15,221 nucleotides of DNA from Anaerolineae bacterium (GTDB lineage: Bacteria; Chloroflexota; Anaerolineae; 4572-78; J111): positions 1 through 15,221 of the forward strand of contig JAGRBY010000109.1 in NCBI GenBank assembly GCA_020433835.1, in the 5' to 3' direction. Positions 6,303 through 13,598 of this stretch are shown here, piece by piece; within the stretch, counting starts at the first letter, position 1; every line of letters begins with the position of its first letter. The notes beneath the pieces were generated by a model. That model did no database searches. It saw only the letters and a program-made list of their open reading frames with translations, and was not told the origin of the DNA. The position numbers and the translations under genes are program-made.

Positions 6303-9300
6303 ATGAACGCACCTTTACCAACAGAACCTCAGCGGGTTAAAAGACCGCGAACGCGCACCAATACCGACTTTTTTGTGGCCGGCGGGACGCTGTCGCCTAA
6401 CGTACCTTCCTATGTTAAACGCGAGGCCGACGACGAACTCTTTAACCTGGGTTTGCGGGGCCAATTTTGTTACGTGCTGACCACGCGCCAGATGGGTAAG
6501 TCGAGTTTGATGATTCGCACGGCGCGACGCCTGCAGGCCGAAGGCGTTGAAACCGCTATCATCGATTTGACCGAAATGGGCACCAACGTGGCCGACACTT
6601 GGTATCTGGACCTGTTGACGGAAATCGCCGACGAGCTTGATCTGGAAACCGACCCTGAGGCATGGTGGCAAGAGCGCTCGGCGCTGGGCCACGTCCGGCG
6701 CTTTACCAATTTTCTGCGCGATGTGGTGCTTAACGAAATTGAAGACCATATCGTCATCTTTATCGACGAGATCGACACCACCCTCAGCCTGCCCTTTTCC
6801 GACGACTTTTTTACAGCCATCCGGGCCACTTACAACGCCCGGGCCAAAGACCCCGAGTTTGCCCGCCTCAGTTTTATCCTCATTGGCGTGGCCTCGCCGC
6901 CTGACCTGATCAAAGACCCGAGCCGGACGCCGTTTAACATTGGTCAGGGCATCAAGCTTGATGATTTTACCCTGTCGGGCGCTCAGGTGCTTAAAAATCG
7001 GCTGGAAGATATTTACCCCGGCCACGGCGAAACTATTTTTGAGCGCGTCTTCTATTGGACCCACGGCCATCCCTATTTAACCCAAAAAATCTGCCAATCC
7101 ATCGCCAAATCCGAGCGTGAAGGCTGGCCGGCGGAGGCTATCGACCAATTGACGGAGCGGTTGTTTCTGTCGGAAGAAGCTCGCAAAGAAACGAACCTGC
7201 AATTTGTTCAAGACAGTATGCAGAGCCATCCGCTCAAGCGGCGGCTGCTTATTTTGTATCGGCAAATCTATGAGGGCGAAAATATTGCAGAAGACGAGCG
7301 TTCGCTGGAGCAAAATCAGCTCAAACTGTCGGGGCTGGTCAGAACCGAAGAGGGCGCTCTCAAAGTACGCTGCGAAATCTATCGGCGGGTTTTTAACCGG
7401 GAGTGGATAAAGTCTAACCTGCCGGATGACATCGACGCTGCTGAATTCTTTGTGGTGGGCGGCACGGTGCGCACCGACTCGCCCTCGTATGTCAAACGGC
7501 CCGCCGATGATGAACTTTTTGACCTGGCTTTGGGCGGGCGCTTTTGCCACGTGCTCACGCCGCGCCAAATGGGCAAGTCGAGCTTGATGATCCGCACTGC
7601 GCGCCGCTTGCAGCGCCACGATGTGCGCACGGCGATTATCGACTTGACAAATATCGGCCTGGTCACGGTTGATCAGTGGTATTTGAGCCTGCTGGCTGAC
7701 CTTAAGGCCGCGCTCAATCTGTCGGTTGATGTATCGAGCTGGTGGGCCGAGCATGAAGCGTTGGGGCCGGTCAAAAGCTTCACCAAATTTTTGCAGGATG
7801 TTATCCTGACCCAAATTAAAGGTCAGGTCGTTATCTTTATTGACGAGATCGACACCACGCTGAGTTTACCCTTTTCCGATGATTTTTTTGCGGCGATTCG
7901 AGCCGTATACAACGCCCGGGCCAGAACGCCGGAGTTTCGGCGGCTGACGTTTGTGTTATTTGGCGTGGCGATTCCGTCGGACCTGATTAAAGATCGTACC
8001 CGCGCTCCTTTCAACATCGGTGAAGGCATCGACCTGGAAGATTTCAATCGCAATGACACGCAGGCGCTCCAACGCGGTATTGAAGACATTTATCCCGGCC
8101 AGGGCGAAACGATTTTATCGCGCATTTATCATTGGACACGGGGCCATCCCTATTTAACCCAAAAGCTGTGTCTGGCGGTGGCAGCCGAGCTAAACATTCA
8201 GCACTGGGATGATGAGAAGATCGACGAGCTGGTCGAAAAGCTCTTTCTTTCGGAAGAGGCCCGCAAAGAGTCGAATTTGCAGTTTATCCAGGACAGCATT
8301 CAAAACAGCCCCCATAAACCGCAGCTGCTGGCGCTTTACCGGCGCGTGTACAAGGGCCAGGCCGTACCGGAAGATGAACGCTCGCTGGAACAGAACCAGC
8401 TCAAGCTGTTTGGGCTGGTGACGGTTAACAACGGCGTTTTGCAGATTCGCAACGATATTTATCGCCACGTATTTGACTTGCGTTGGATCGAGTCGAACAC
8501 GCCGGTCGATTGGACGCGCCGGCTGGCGATTAGCTCGACCGTGCTGGCGATTTTAATGGTCATCGCGGTTGGCGTGGTGGTTTTTTGGCAGAATCGCCAG
8601 GATCGGGCCCAAAATTTAATCGATCAGTTCCGCAGCACGACCAATGCCAATGAACGCATCACCAGCTTGGCCGGTTTGTATGATCTGCCCGGTTTTGAAG
8701 ACCAGGTGCAGCAGCTTTTCTATGACGATTTGACACCGGAGGAACGTTTGGCGCTGTTCGAGGAGGCCAACCTGCAAGAAGTCGGCCAGCAGCTTATTAC
8801 GGTTATTCAGGGCCTGCACTCGGACCTTCAGAACAATGATCGAGACAATGCTTTGTTGAAAGCGATGCTTAAACCGCTAGAACAGTTGGATACGGACCCC
8901 AGGGCTGTTAACTTGAAGGTTGGCATCGAGCAATGGCTAAACGGGCGGGCGTTGTATAACCAAGATCAGTATCAGCAGGCCGTTGAGGAATATACGATAG
9001 GGATTCGGCTCAACGATCGGAACCCGGGGCTTTATTTCGACCGGGGTGTGGCCGAGGTGGCTCTGGGTAACTTTGAGGAAGCCATCAACGACTTTGAGAT
9101 TGCGCTCAGTATCGATCAAAGCCGCAGCAACCGTATCGAGCAGGTGGTACTCAATGATCCGGAGCTATACGATACCGTCATCGCGCAGGGGACGGCCAAT
9201 CCGGCGGTAGTGGCGCTGGTGCCGTCGCCCACGAGTACACCGACGCCAACCAACACCCCCACCAACACGGCTACGCCCACAGATACCGCCACAGCTACGC

Positions 9301-10271
9301 CAACGGCCACAGCCAGCCCGGTAATGGTCGTCACGCCCGAAAGGACGGTGGCATTTGCTCTAGGGCCAACACCAACGCCCATCATTCGCGTACTGCTGCC
9401 GACCGACACCCCGACGGCAACACCATCCCTAACACCCACACCGACGAATACGCCCCGACCGGCTCAGGTGGTTTACGTTCAAAGCAGCGGGCAAAATCAT
9501 AATCTTGGTCTCGTGAATTCAATCGGGCAGCTTATTACCGACAATCTTCACGTTTTTGCCTCGGCCCCAACCTGGTCACCGAGTGGTAATGGTCTTGCCT
9601 TTTATGGCGAACCGGGCATCAATACATTGGGAGGGATTTATGCCGACGGCAGCGGCATTTGGGTGCTTAATGTCGTAAACGGTGAGCTTGTACAGATAGA
9701 AAAAGTTGATCACGTAAAAAATATGACCTGGGCACCCGACGGCGTCAAACTGGCCGCCGAGGTGGGGCCGGAGGGTGTTCCCCACCAAATTTACGTCTAC
9801 GATACACGAGACGGCAAGGAGATTAGCCGCTTCCCCGGCGAGCAGCCGGGCTGGAGTCCCAACAGCCAGGAATTGGTGATCAAATCATGCAATCCTGAGT
9901 GTGGTTTATGGAAATTTGGCTTTGACGGCAGCGGCGGCGATTTCCTCACCCGCGACAGTACCGATAGTTATCCTAACTGGTCTTCTACAGGCGAATATAT
10001 CGTCTTTACCTCACGTGCCCGCAGCGGGGATTGGGAAATTTACACGTTCCGCGTTTCGGATGGACGCATCAACCGCCTGACCAGCCGACCCGGCACCGAT
10101 ACCACCCCCATTTTTAGCCCCGACGGTCTGGAAATCTATTTCCGCACCGATGCGTTCGGTCAAGGCTGGCAAATCCGGGCGATGGCGGTCGATGGCGCCA
10201 ATGAGCGCATCGTCCGTGATAATGTCGGCCCCAGTGATGATTGGGGGCTGGCCCGACCGGCGGTGAATTAG
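6303..10271 (+). CDS. Tandem AAA_35 ATPases - TM - TPR - stalk - TolB-like propeller
   Basis: A 1322-residue membrane signalling ATPase. Module 1 (about 22-380) and module 2 (about 381-738) are homologous AAA_35-type NTPases 359 residues apart. Walker A is RQMGKSSLM (Gly65-Lys66-Ser67 and Gly424-Lys425-Ser426); Walker B is FIDEIDTT (Asp155-Glu156 and Asp514-Glu515). Both end in a winged-helix-like segment (SLEQNQLKL, then IYRRVFN or IYRHVFD). A single membrane helix (about 741-763) after Arg-Arg keeps the ATPases inside. Outside lie a helical region, TPR-like repeats (about 876-945), a Thr/Pro stalk (about 975-1057) and a beta-propeller of TolB/PD40 type (about 1058-1322: APTWSPSGNGLAFYG, QPGWSPNSQELVIK, YPNWSSTGEYIVFTSRA, PIFSPDGLEIYF). 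ATG 6303 lacks a Shine-Dalgarno. The propeller probably senses an envelope ligand and controls ATPase oligomerisation (inference). Confidence 0.93.
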   Translation: MNAPLPTEPQRVKRPRTRTNTDFFVAGGTLSPNVPSYVKREADDELFNLGLRGQFCYVLTTRQMGKSSLMIRTARRLQAEGVETAIIDLTEMGTNVADTWYLDLLTEIADELDLETDPEAWWQERSALGHVRRFTNFLRDVVLNEIEDHIVIFIDEIDTTLSLPFSDDFFTAIRATYNARAKDPEFARLSFILIGVASPPDLIKDPSRTPFNIGQGIKLDDFTLSGAQVLKNRLEDIYPGHGETIFERVFYWTHGHPYLTQKICQSIAKSEREGWPAEAIDQLTERLFLSEEARKETNLQFVQDSMQSHPLKRRLLILYRQIYEGENIAEDERSLEQNQLKLSGLVRTEEGALKVRCEIYRRVFNREWIKSNLPDDIDAAEFFVVGGTVRTDSPSYVKRPADDELFDLALGGRFCHVLTPRQMGKSSLMIRTARRLQRHDVRTAIIDLTNIGLVTVDQWYLSLLADLKAALNLSVDVSSWWAEHEALGPVKSFTKFLQDVILTQIKGQVVIFIDEIDTTLSLPFSDDFFAAIRAVYNARARTPEFRRLTFVLFGVAIPSDLIKDRTRAPFNIGEGIDLEDFNRNDTQALQRGIEDIYPGQGETILSRIYHWTRGHPYLTQKLCLAVAAELNIQHWDDEKIDELVEKLFLSEEARKESNLQFIQDSIQNSPHKPQLLALYRRVYKGQAVPEDERSLEQNQLKLFGLVTVNNGVLQIRNDIYRHVFDLRWIESNTPVDWTRRLAISSTVLAILMVIAVGVVVFWQNRQDRAQNLIDQFRSTTNANERITSLAGLYDLPGFEDQVQQLFYDDLTPEERLALFEEANLQEVGQQLITVIQGLHSDLQNNDRDNALLKAMLKPLEQLDTDPRAVNLKVGIEQWLNGRALYNQDQYQQAVEEYTIGIRLNDRNPGLYFDRGVAEVALGNFEEAINDFEIALSIDQSRSNRIEQVVLNDPELYDTVIAQGTANPAVVALVPSPTSTPTPTNTPTNTATPTDTATATPTATASPVMVVTPERTVAFALGPTPTPIIRVLLPTDTPTATPSLTPTPTNTPRPAQVVYVQSSGQNHNLGLVNSIGQLITDNLHVFASAPTWSPSGNGLAFYGEPGINTLGGIYADGSGIWVLNVVNGELVQIEKVDHVKNMTWAPDGVKLAAEVGPEGVPHQIYVYDTRDGKEISRFPGEQPGWSPNSQELVIKSCNPECGLWKFGFDGSGGDFLTRDSTDSYPNWSSTGEYIVFTSRARSGDWEIYTFRVSDGRINRLTSRPGTDTTPIFSPDGLEIYFRTDAFGQGWQIRAMAVDGANERIVRDNVGPSDDWGLARPAVN
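9226..9472 (+). repeat. Low-complexity Thr/Pro stalk repeat (coding)
   Basis: Degenerate ACN-CCN-ACN-GCN codons encode two Thr/Pro-rich blocks (TPTPTNTPTNTATPTDT type and a second of TDTPTATPSLT type) separated by about 25 ordinary residues. The stalk carries the beta-propeller away from the membrane. Composition resembles the stalk at 1366-1485, probably a shared structural habit rather than copied DNA. Confidence 0.8.
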
Positions 10272-10336
10272 CGAACCCTTCTCAAATTGGACAAAAAATC
10301 TCATCAGGCTCACAATAGAGCGCATATTTTGTAAGT

Positions 10337-10364
10337 GATCAGCTCTCAGCGTTCAGGCATCAGC
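10337..10364. repeat. Degenerate heptamer array, consensus NNTCAGC
   Basis: Four adjacent 7-mers, gatcagc, tctcagc, gttcagg and catcagc, share a CAG core at fixed spacing and are followed by six T. The array resembles the degenerate heptanucleotide repeats described in filamentous cyanobacteria. The T-run might help termination after the AAA_35 gene, but no strong stem is visible. Confidence 0.5.
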
Positions 10365-10386
10365 TTTTTTATAAGCCCACCGGACT

Positions 10387-10414
10387 TTGTAGCCCAAAGA
10401 ATGGTCAATATAAA
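10387..10414 (+). promoter_or_regulatory. Possible promoter for the glycosyltransferase genes
   Basis: TATAAA (10409-10414) is a good -10, with weak TTGTAG (10387-10392) 16 bp upstream. It would give a leader of about 60 nt before ATG 10481. A small inverted repeat CTTTG/CAAAG (10385-10399) overlaps the -35. The rest of the 209-bp gap 10272-10480 holds only the heptamer array. Confidence 0.3.
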
Positions 10415-10480
10415 AAAATCAGAGGCCTAACCGCCGAAAGAGGAGATGCTTACGCTATTTCTTCTTTATCGTGAGTTTGT

Positions 10481-12451
10481 ATGTCCCGAACGAAATCCAA
10501 CATCGCAACCATTCCGCTTCTTTTGGTTGCGATTGCTTTTGCGCTCAATTTACACGGCCTGGCCGCCGACAGCTTTTGGGGCGATGAGATTCTGACCGCT
10601 GATTTCGCTACTAAACCTTTTGCCCAACTCATCGAGACCACGGCTGGTGATATCCATCCGCCGCTCTATTATTTGGTCGCCGGAGCGTTCACTCAAATCA
10701 CCATCCCGCTAGGTAGCGACTCGAATCCCAGCCAAGTGACCGATTGGCTGTGGCGATTTCCGTCGGTGTTGGCCGTGGTTTTGACGGTGGTGGTGACGTA
10801 CCGGCTGGCTTTGGTTGTGGAGAAGAAGGCAAAGGCTGAGGCTAAGGCTAAGATAAAAAACCAAAAATCCCCAACCTCCCTCCCCACTAGCCAACAAACC
10901 AACAAACTATCCAACCATCCAACCATCCAACCATCCAACCACCCAACCACTTTCGCCATAACGGCGATGCTGCTGCTGGCAGTGGCTCCGATTGTGATCA
11001 AGTATGGTCAAGAAGCGCGGATGCACGCGTTGTTTATGTTTTTTTCCGCCCTGGCAACCTGGCTCTTTTTTCGAGCGATGCAGCAGCCGCGCCGATGGTT
11101 GCGCTGGTTGGTTTTTGGCCTCGCTACTGCTGCCAATATCTACACAATGTACTTCGGCTTTCTCATTCTCACCGCTCAGGCCGTGTATCTTCTTTTCTCA
11201 ATTCTCAATTCTCAATTCTCAATTCGCCCACGCATTATTGGCTTCAGCGCTTCTGTCATTATCGCTTTTCTGCTTTACTTGCCCTGGTGGCCGGTACTTT
11301 TTGGCATTTTGCGCCGTCGAGCTGCTGTGGGGGCCATCGAAGGGGGGGTCGGCAATCCGCTCGACTTTGTGACTGGGGTAGTGCAGGCGCTCGGCCCCAC
11401 AGCGGGGCCGGTGGCCTGGATTTTTCTGGTGTTGTTTGGCGTTGGGCTTTTTTTTCTGGCGCGCCACGATGGGCCGCTGGCCGGCTTTGCCGCCGCGTGG
11501 CTGATTATCCCGGCAGCTCTGCCGATTGTACTGGGCGATCCCCGAGCATTGCAGTTTCGCTATGCTTTTGTACTGCCGATTTATTTGATGGTCGTCGCTT
11601 ATGGGCTAATCGAAATTAGCCGGCTGCTTGCCCCGCGCTCGATCCCTCTGCGCTTAAGCGGCGTTCCGACTTACTTGATTTGGATTGTGAGCACGCTTTC
11701 TTTTCTAGCTGCGCTCCACGTTTTCGACCAGGTAAAACCCGACTGGCGCGATGCGGCAGCTTATCTCGATCAGCATACAGGCCCGGTCGATATCATCCTG
11801 ATTGGCCCGCTGTGGGATGAAGGCCGTTTTATCGATTACTACTATCGCGGGCAGGCTCAACTTTTGACACCAGCGGCAATGGTGACTAATATTGAACGTC
11901 GCACGGAAGAATTACGGGCACACGGCGGACAGGTGTGGGCCGTTAACCGCTTTGCGCCAGAAGAGTCGGCGGCAATGAGAAATGTTTCCTTTCCAGGTGT
12001 GGTTATCTCTGAGCCAACTCTGCCCATTTATGAAGCACAGCCGCTAACCCAGGGAGCAATCAGCTTAGCCAGCCAGGCCGTCGATGCCGCTTATCCGTGG
12101 GCGGCTGAAGCGCAGCAGCAGGGCGTTCTTGACCCCGACCCCAGAACGGCTCGGGCGGCGGCGCTGCTGGCGTTGGGCGACACATTTATGGCCGCCGGTC
12201 AACCGCAAGCGGCCTTAGAACCTTATCAAATTGCGGTCGACATTTTTCCGGGCTGGGTCAACGGCTTTTTAGCCCTGGCCGAAGCCCATCAGGCGACAGG
12301 CAATGTTCCGGCGGCGGTTGAAGCCTACCGGCAAGCCGTCGCTTTTAATATGCAGTGGCAAGGCCCAGAGGCAAATGAAGCCATCACTTTATCACAATCC
12401 GGCCAATGGGAAACCGCTTTAGAAAAGTACCATCAAATTACAAAAAATTGA
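10481..12451 (+). CDS. GT39/PMT-like membrane glycosyltransferase with C-terminal TPRs
   Basis: A 656-residue polytopic GT-C enzyme of the dolichyl-phosphate-mannose-protein mannosyltransferase (GT39) type, expected to move a sugar from a polyprenyl-phosphate donor to an acceptor on the outer face of the membrane. Seen: N-terminal helix, then the acidic loop motif DSFWGDEI (Asp35-Glu36), HPPLYYL (His59), YGQEARMHAL (about 168-177), and roughly ten hydrophobic segments to about residue 420. Two TPR-like repeats fill about 560-656, not usual for the minimal family. Residues about 116-157, in a loop between membrane helices, are encoded by simple repeats (KAEAKAK, then Asn/Pro/Thr-rich). ATG 10481 is the earliest in-frame start, because TGA lies at 10472-10474. 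A strong AGAGGAG (10439-10445) sits too far upstream and directly abuts another ATG (10446) in a different frame. Substrate unknown. Confidence 0.88.
   Translation: MSRTKSNIATIPLLLVAIAFALNLHGLAADSFWGDEILTADFATKPFAQLIETTAGDIHPPLYYLVAGAFTQITIPLGSDSNPSQVTDWLWRFPSVLAVVLTVVVTYRLALVVEKKAKAEAKAKIKNQKSPTSLPTSQQTNKLSNHPTIQPSNHPTTFAITAMLLLAVAPIVIKYGQEARMHALFMFFSALATWLFFRAMQQPRRWLRWLVFGLATAANIYTMYFGFLILTAQAVYLLFSILNSQFSIRPRIIGFSASVIIAFLLYLPWWPVLFGILRRRAAVGAIEGGVGNPLDFVTGVVQALGPTAGPVAWIFLVLFGVGLFFLARHDGPLAGFAAAWLIIPAALPIVLGDPRALQFRYAFVLPIYLMVVAYGLIEISRLLAPRSIPLRLSGVPTYLIWIVSTLSFLAALHVFDQVKPDWRDAAAYLDQHTGPVDIILIGPLWDEGRFIDYYYRGQAQLLTPAAMVTNIERRTEELRAHGGQVWAVNRFAPEESAAMRNVSFPGVVISEPTLPIYEAQPLTQGAISLASQAVDAAYPWAAEAQQQGVLDPDPRTARAAALLALGDTFMAAGQPQAALEPYQIAVDIFPGWVNGFLALAEAHQATGNVPAAVEAYRQAVAFNMQWQGPEANEAITLSQSGQWETALEKYHQITKN
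10826..10950 (+). repeat. Simple-sequence insertion in the GT39 gene (8-mer x5)
   Basis: The segment begins with AAGGCT-like hexamers (encoding Lys/Ala/Glu) and ends with five copies of CCAACCAT/C at 10911-10950. It stays in frame and encodes a hydrophilic, Asn/Pro/Thr-rich loop. It looks like a repeat expansion tolerated in an extramembrane loop. Confidence 0.75.
11196..11223 (+). repeat. Perfect heptamer array TCTCAAT x4 inside GT39
   Basis: Four perfect tandem copies of a 7-mer encode about residues 239-248 (FSILNSQFSI), at the end of a membrane helix. Because seven is not a multiple of three, each copy is read in a different frame, and gain or loss of one copy would break the gene. Confidence 0.85.
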
Positions 12452-12462
12452 GGTTTAGGGAA

Positions 12463-12554
12463 ATAGAGATTAGTTAGCTGGAGACTGGATACTAACTAAA
12501 TTTTATTAATCTCCAGTCTCTAATCTCCAGTCTCCAATCTCTAATCTCTATCTC
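12463..12554. repeat. Heptamer array folded as a long imperfect inverted repeat
   Basis: The 123-bp gap between the GT39 and LPG-synthase-TM genes is mostly repeat. The right side is a run of 7-mers with consensus YARTCTC (12507-12554), including a perfect 14-bp tandem duplication (12507-12520 and 12521-12534). The left side carries the same words inverted: ATAGAGATTAG (12463-12473) pairs with 12541-12551, and TGGAGACTGGA (12479-12489) pairs with 12526-12536. The transcript could form a stem of about 22 pairs with an internal loop. It ends in A-rich sequence, not a T-run, so it is not a classical terminator for + strand genes. Confidence 0.8.
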
Positions 12555-12574
12555 AAAAAAATGAGTAACCACGC

Positions 12575-13561
12575 ATGAATCGTAAACAATGGACCAATAT
12601 TCTTAAAATTGTGGTGAGCATTATTTTGCTTGCTCTTATTTTTATGACAATCGACGTCGGAGCGTTGTTTGCCACGATGCAAAATGCGCACCCTTCTTGG
12701 TTGGCGGCAGCGTTGGTTATGATGATTATTGGGGTGGTTATACGCGCCATCCGCTGGCAAATTCTGCTTAATGCTCTCGATGTTCGGGTGCCGATTGGCG
12801 AACTAACCGCCATTTATTTTATTGGCTTCCTTTTTAACAACTTGCTACCCAGCGGCCTGGGGGGCGATGCTATGCGCGTGGTTGAACTTAATCGGCACAG
12901 CCCCCGCATTTCAGACACCATCACCAGCGTGGTTGTCGACCGGTTTTTGGGGTTGTTCGCCTTACAAGCCATTGCCTTGGTTGCGCTGTTGACCAATTGG
13001 GGAACAGTACCGGATGGAGTGGCCTACTTTACCATCGCCATTTTCTTGGGAGGATTGATCGGTGGCATTTTGGTAATCAATACCCCGTTGTACACCTCGC
13101 TGCGCCGAAATATAGGGCTGTTTCGCAAAATAACGGATATTAAATTTATCGGCAATATTTTTGAGTCGTTTCAGCGCTATCCTTTGCCTGCTTTAGGTCA
13201 ATCTTTTGTAGTGGCTATTATTTTCAACTTTATTCACATCATCATGTACGCCTTTATTGGCTTTGCTTTCGACGCGCCGGTGAGTGTGGCGCAGTACGCC
13301 GTCATCGTCCCCATTACCTCGCTGCTGCTTATCGTTCCGATCAGCTTTGCCGGACTTGGTGTTCGGGAAGAGTCGTTTCGCCAGTTGTATGGACAGATTG
13401 GCGTTAGCCCGGAAGTGGCCGTGGCGATGTCGCTGATGGTATACTTCATCGGCAATATTTGTACCGGACTTATCGGTGGTGTGATTTATCTATTGCGTGG
13501 GGCACAGAACGTTGTATCAGAAGAACGTGGGGCACAGAACATTGTATCAGAAGAACAATGA
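12575..13561 (+). CDS. LPG-synthase-TM (UPF0104) family membrane protein
   Basis: A 328-residue polytopic protein of the lysylphosphatidylglycerol-synthase transmembrane family (flippase-like domain as in MprF N-termini and AglD-like proteins). Diagnostic segments: FNNLLPSGLGGDAMR (about 88-102), VVDRFLGLFALQ (about 124-135), PISFAGLGVREESF (about 257-270). It lacks the soluble aminoacyl-transfer domain of MprF. Families like this are often found beside polyprenyl-phosphate sugar synthases, and the next gene is one, so a role in lipid-linked sugar export or transfer is likely but unproven. ATG 12575 has no clear Shine-Dalgarno; a five-codon ORF (ATG 12561, ending TGA 12576-12578) overlaps the start. 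The C-terminus is two copies of a 10-residue repeat (RGAQNVVSEE / RGAQNIVSEE) from a DNA duplication, outside the conserved fold. Confidence 0.9.
   Translation: MNRKQWTNILKIVVSIILLALIFMTIDVGALFATMQNAHPSWLAAALVMMIIGVVIRAIRWQILLNALDVRVPIGELTAIYFIGFLFNNLLPSGLGGDAMRVVELNRHSPRISDTITSVVVDRFLGLFALQAIALVALLTNWGTVPDGVAYFTIAIFLGGLIGGILVINTPLYTSLRRNIGLFRKITDIKFIGNIFESFQRYPLPALGQSFVVAIIFNFIHIIMYAFIGFAFDAPVSVAQYAVIVPITSLLLIVPISFAGLGVREESFRQLYGQIGVSPEVAVAMSLMVYFIGNICTGLIGGVIYLLRGAQNVVSEERGAQNIVSEEQ
13496..13555 (+). repeat. 30-bp tandem duplication at a gene junction
   Basis: Two adjacent 30-bp copies (13496-13525 and 13526-13555) differ at one base (G/A). They encode the last residues of the LPG-synthase-TM protein and end three bases before its TGA. 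The length is a multiple of three, so the frame is kept. The near identity suggests a recent duplication. Confidence 0.9.
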
Positions 13562-13598
13562 AAAGGTAATTGAAGAAAATTTAGAAGAACAGCTTGTC

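Noticed and set aside
6315..7814. Two long minus-strand frames (251 and 245 aa) opposite the AAA_35 modules
   Set aside because: They mirror the duplicated plus-strand modules, resemble each other only for that reason, and have no recognisable motifs; the + strand shows clear Walker motifs.
10911..10950. CRISPR-like array
   Set aside because: The 8-bp units are directly adjacent with no spacers and lie inside a coding frame.
12561..12578. Five-codon leader ORF overlapping the LPG-synthase-TM start
   Set aside because: It has no ribosome site and is too short to judge; noted only because its TGA overlaps the ATG.
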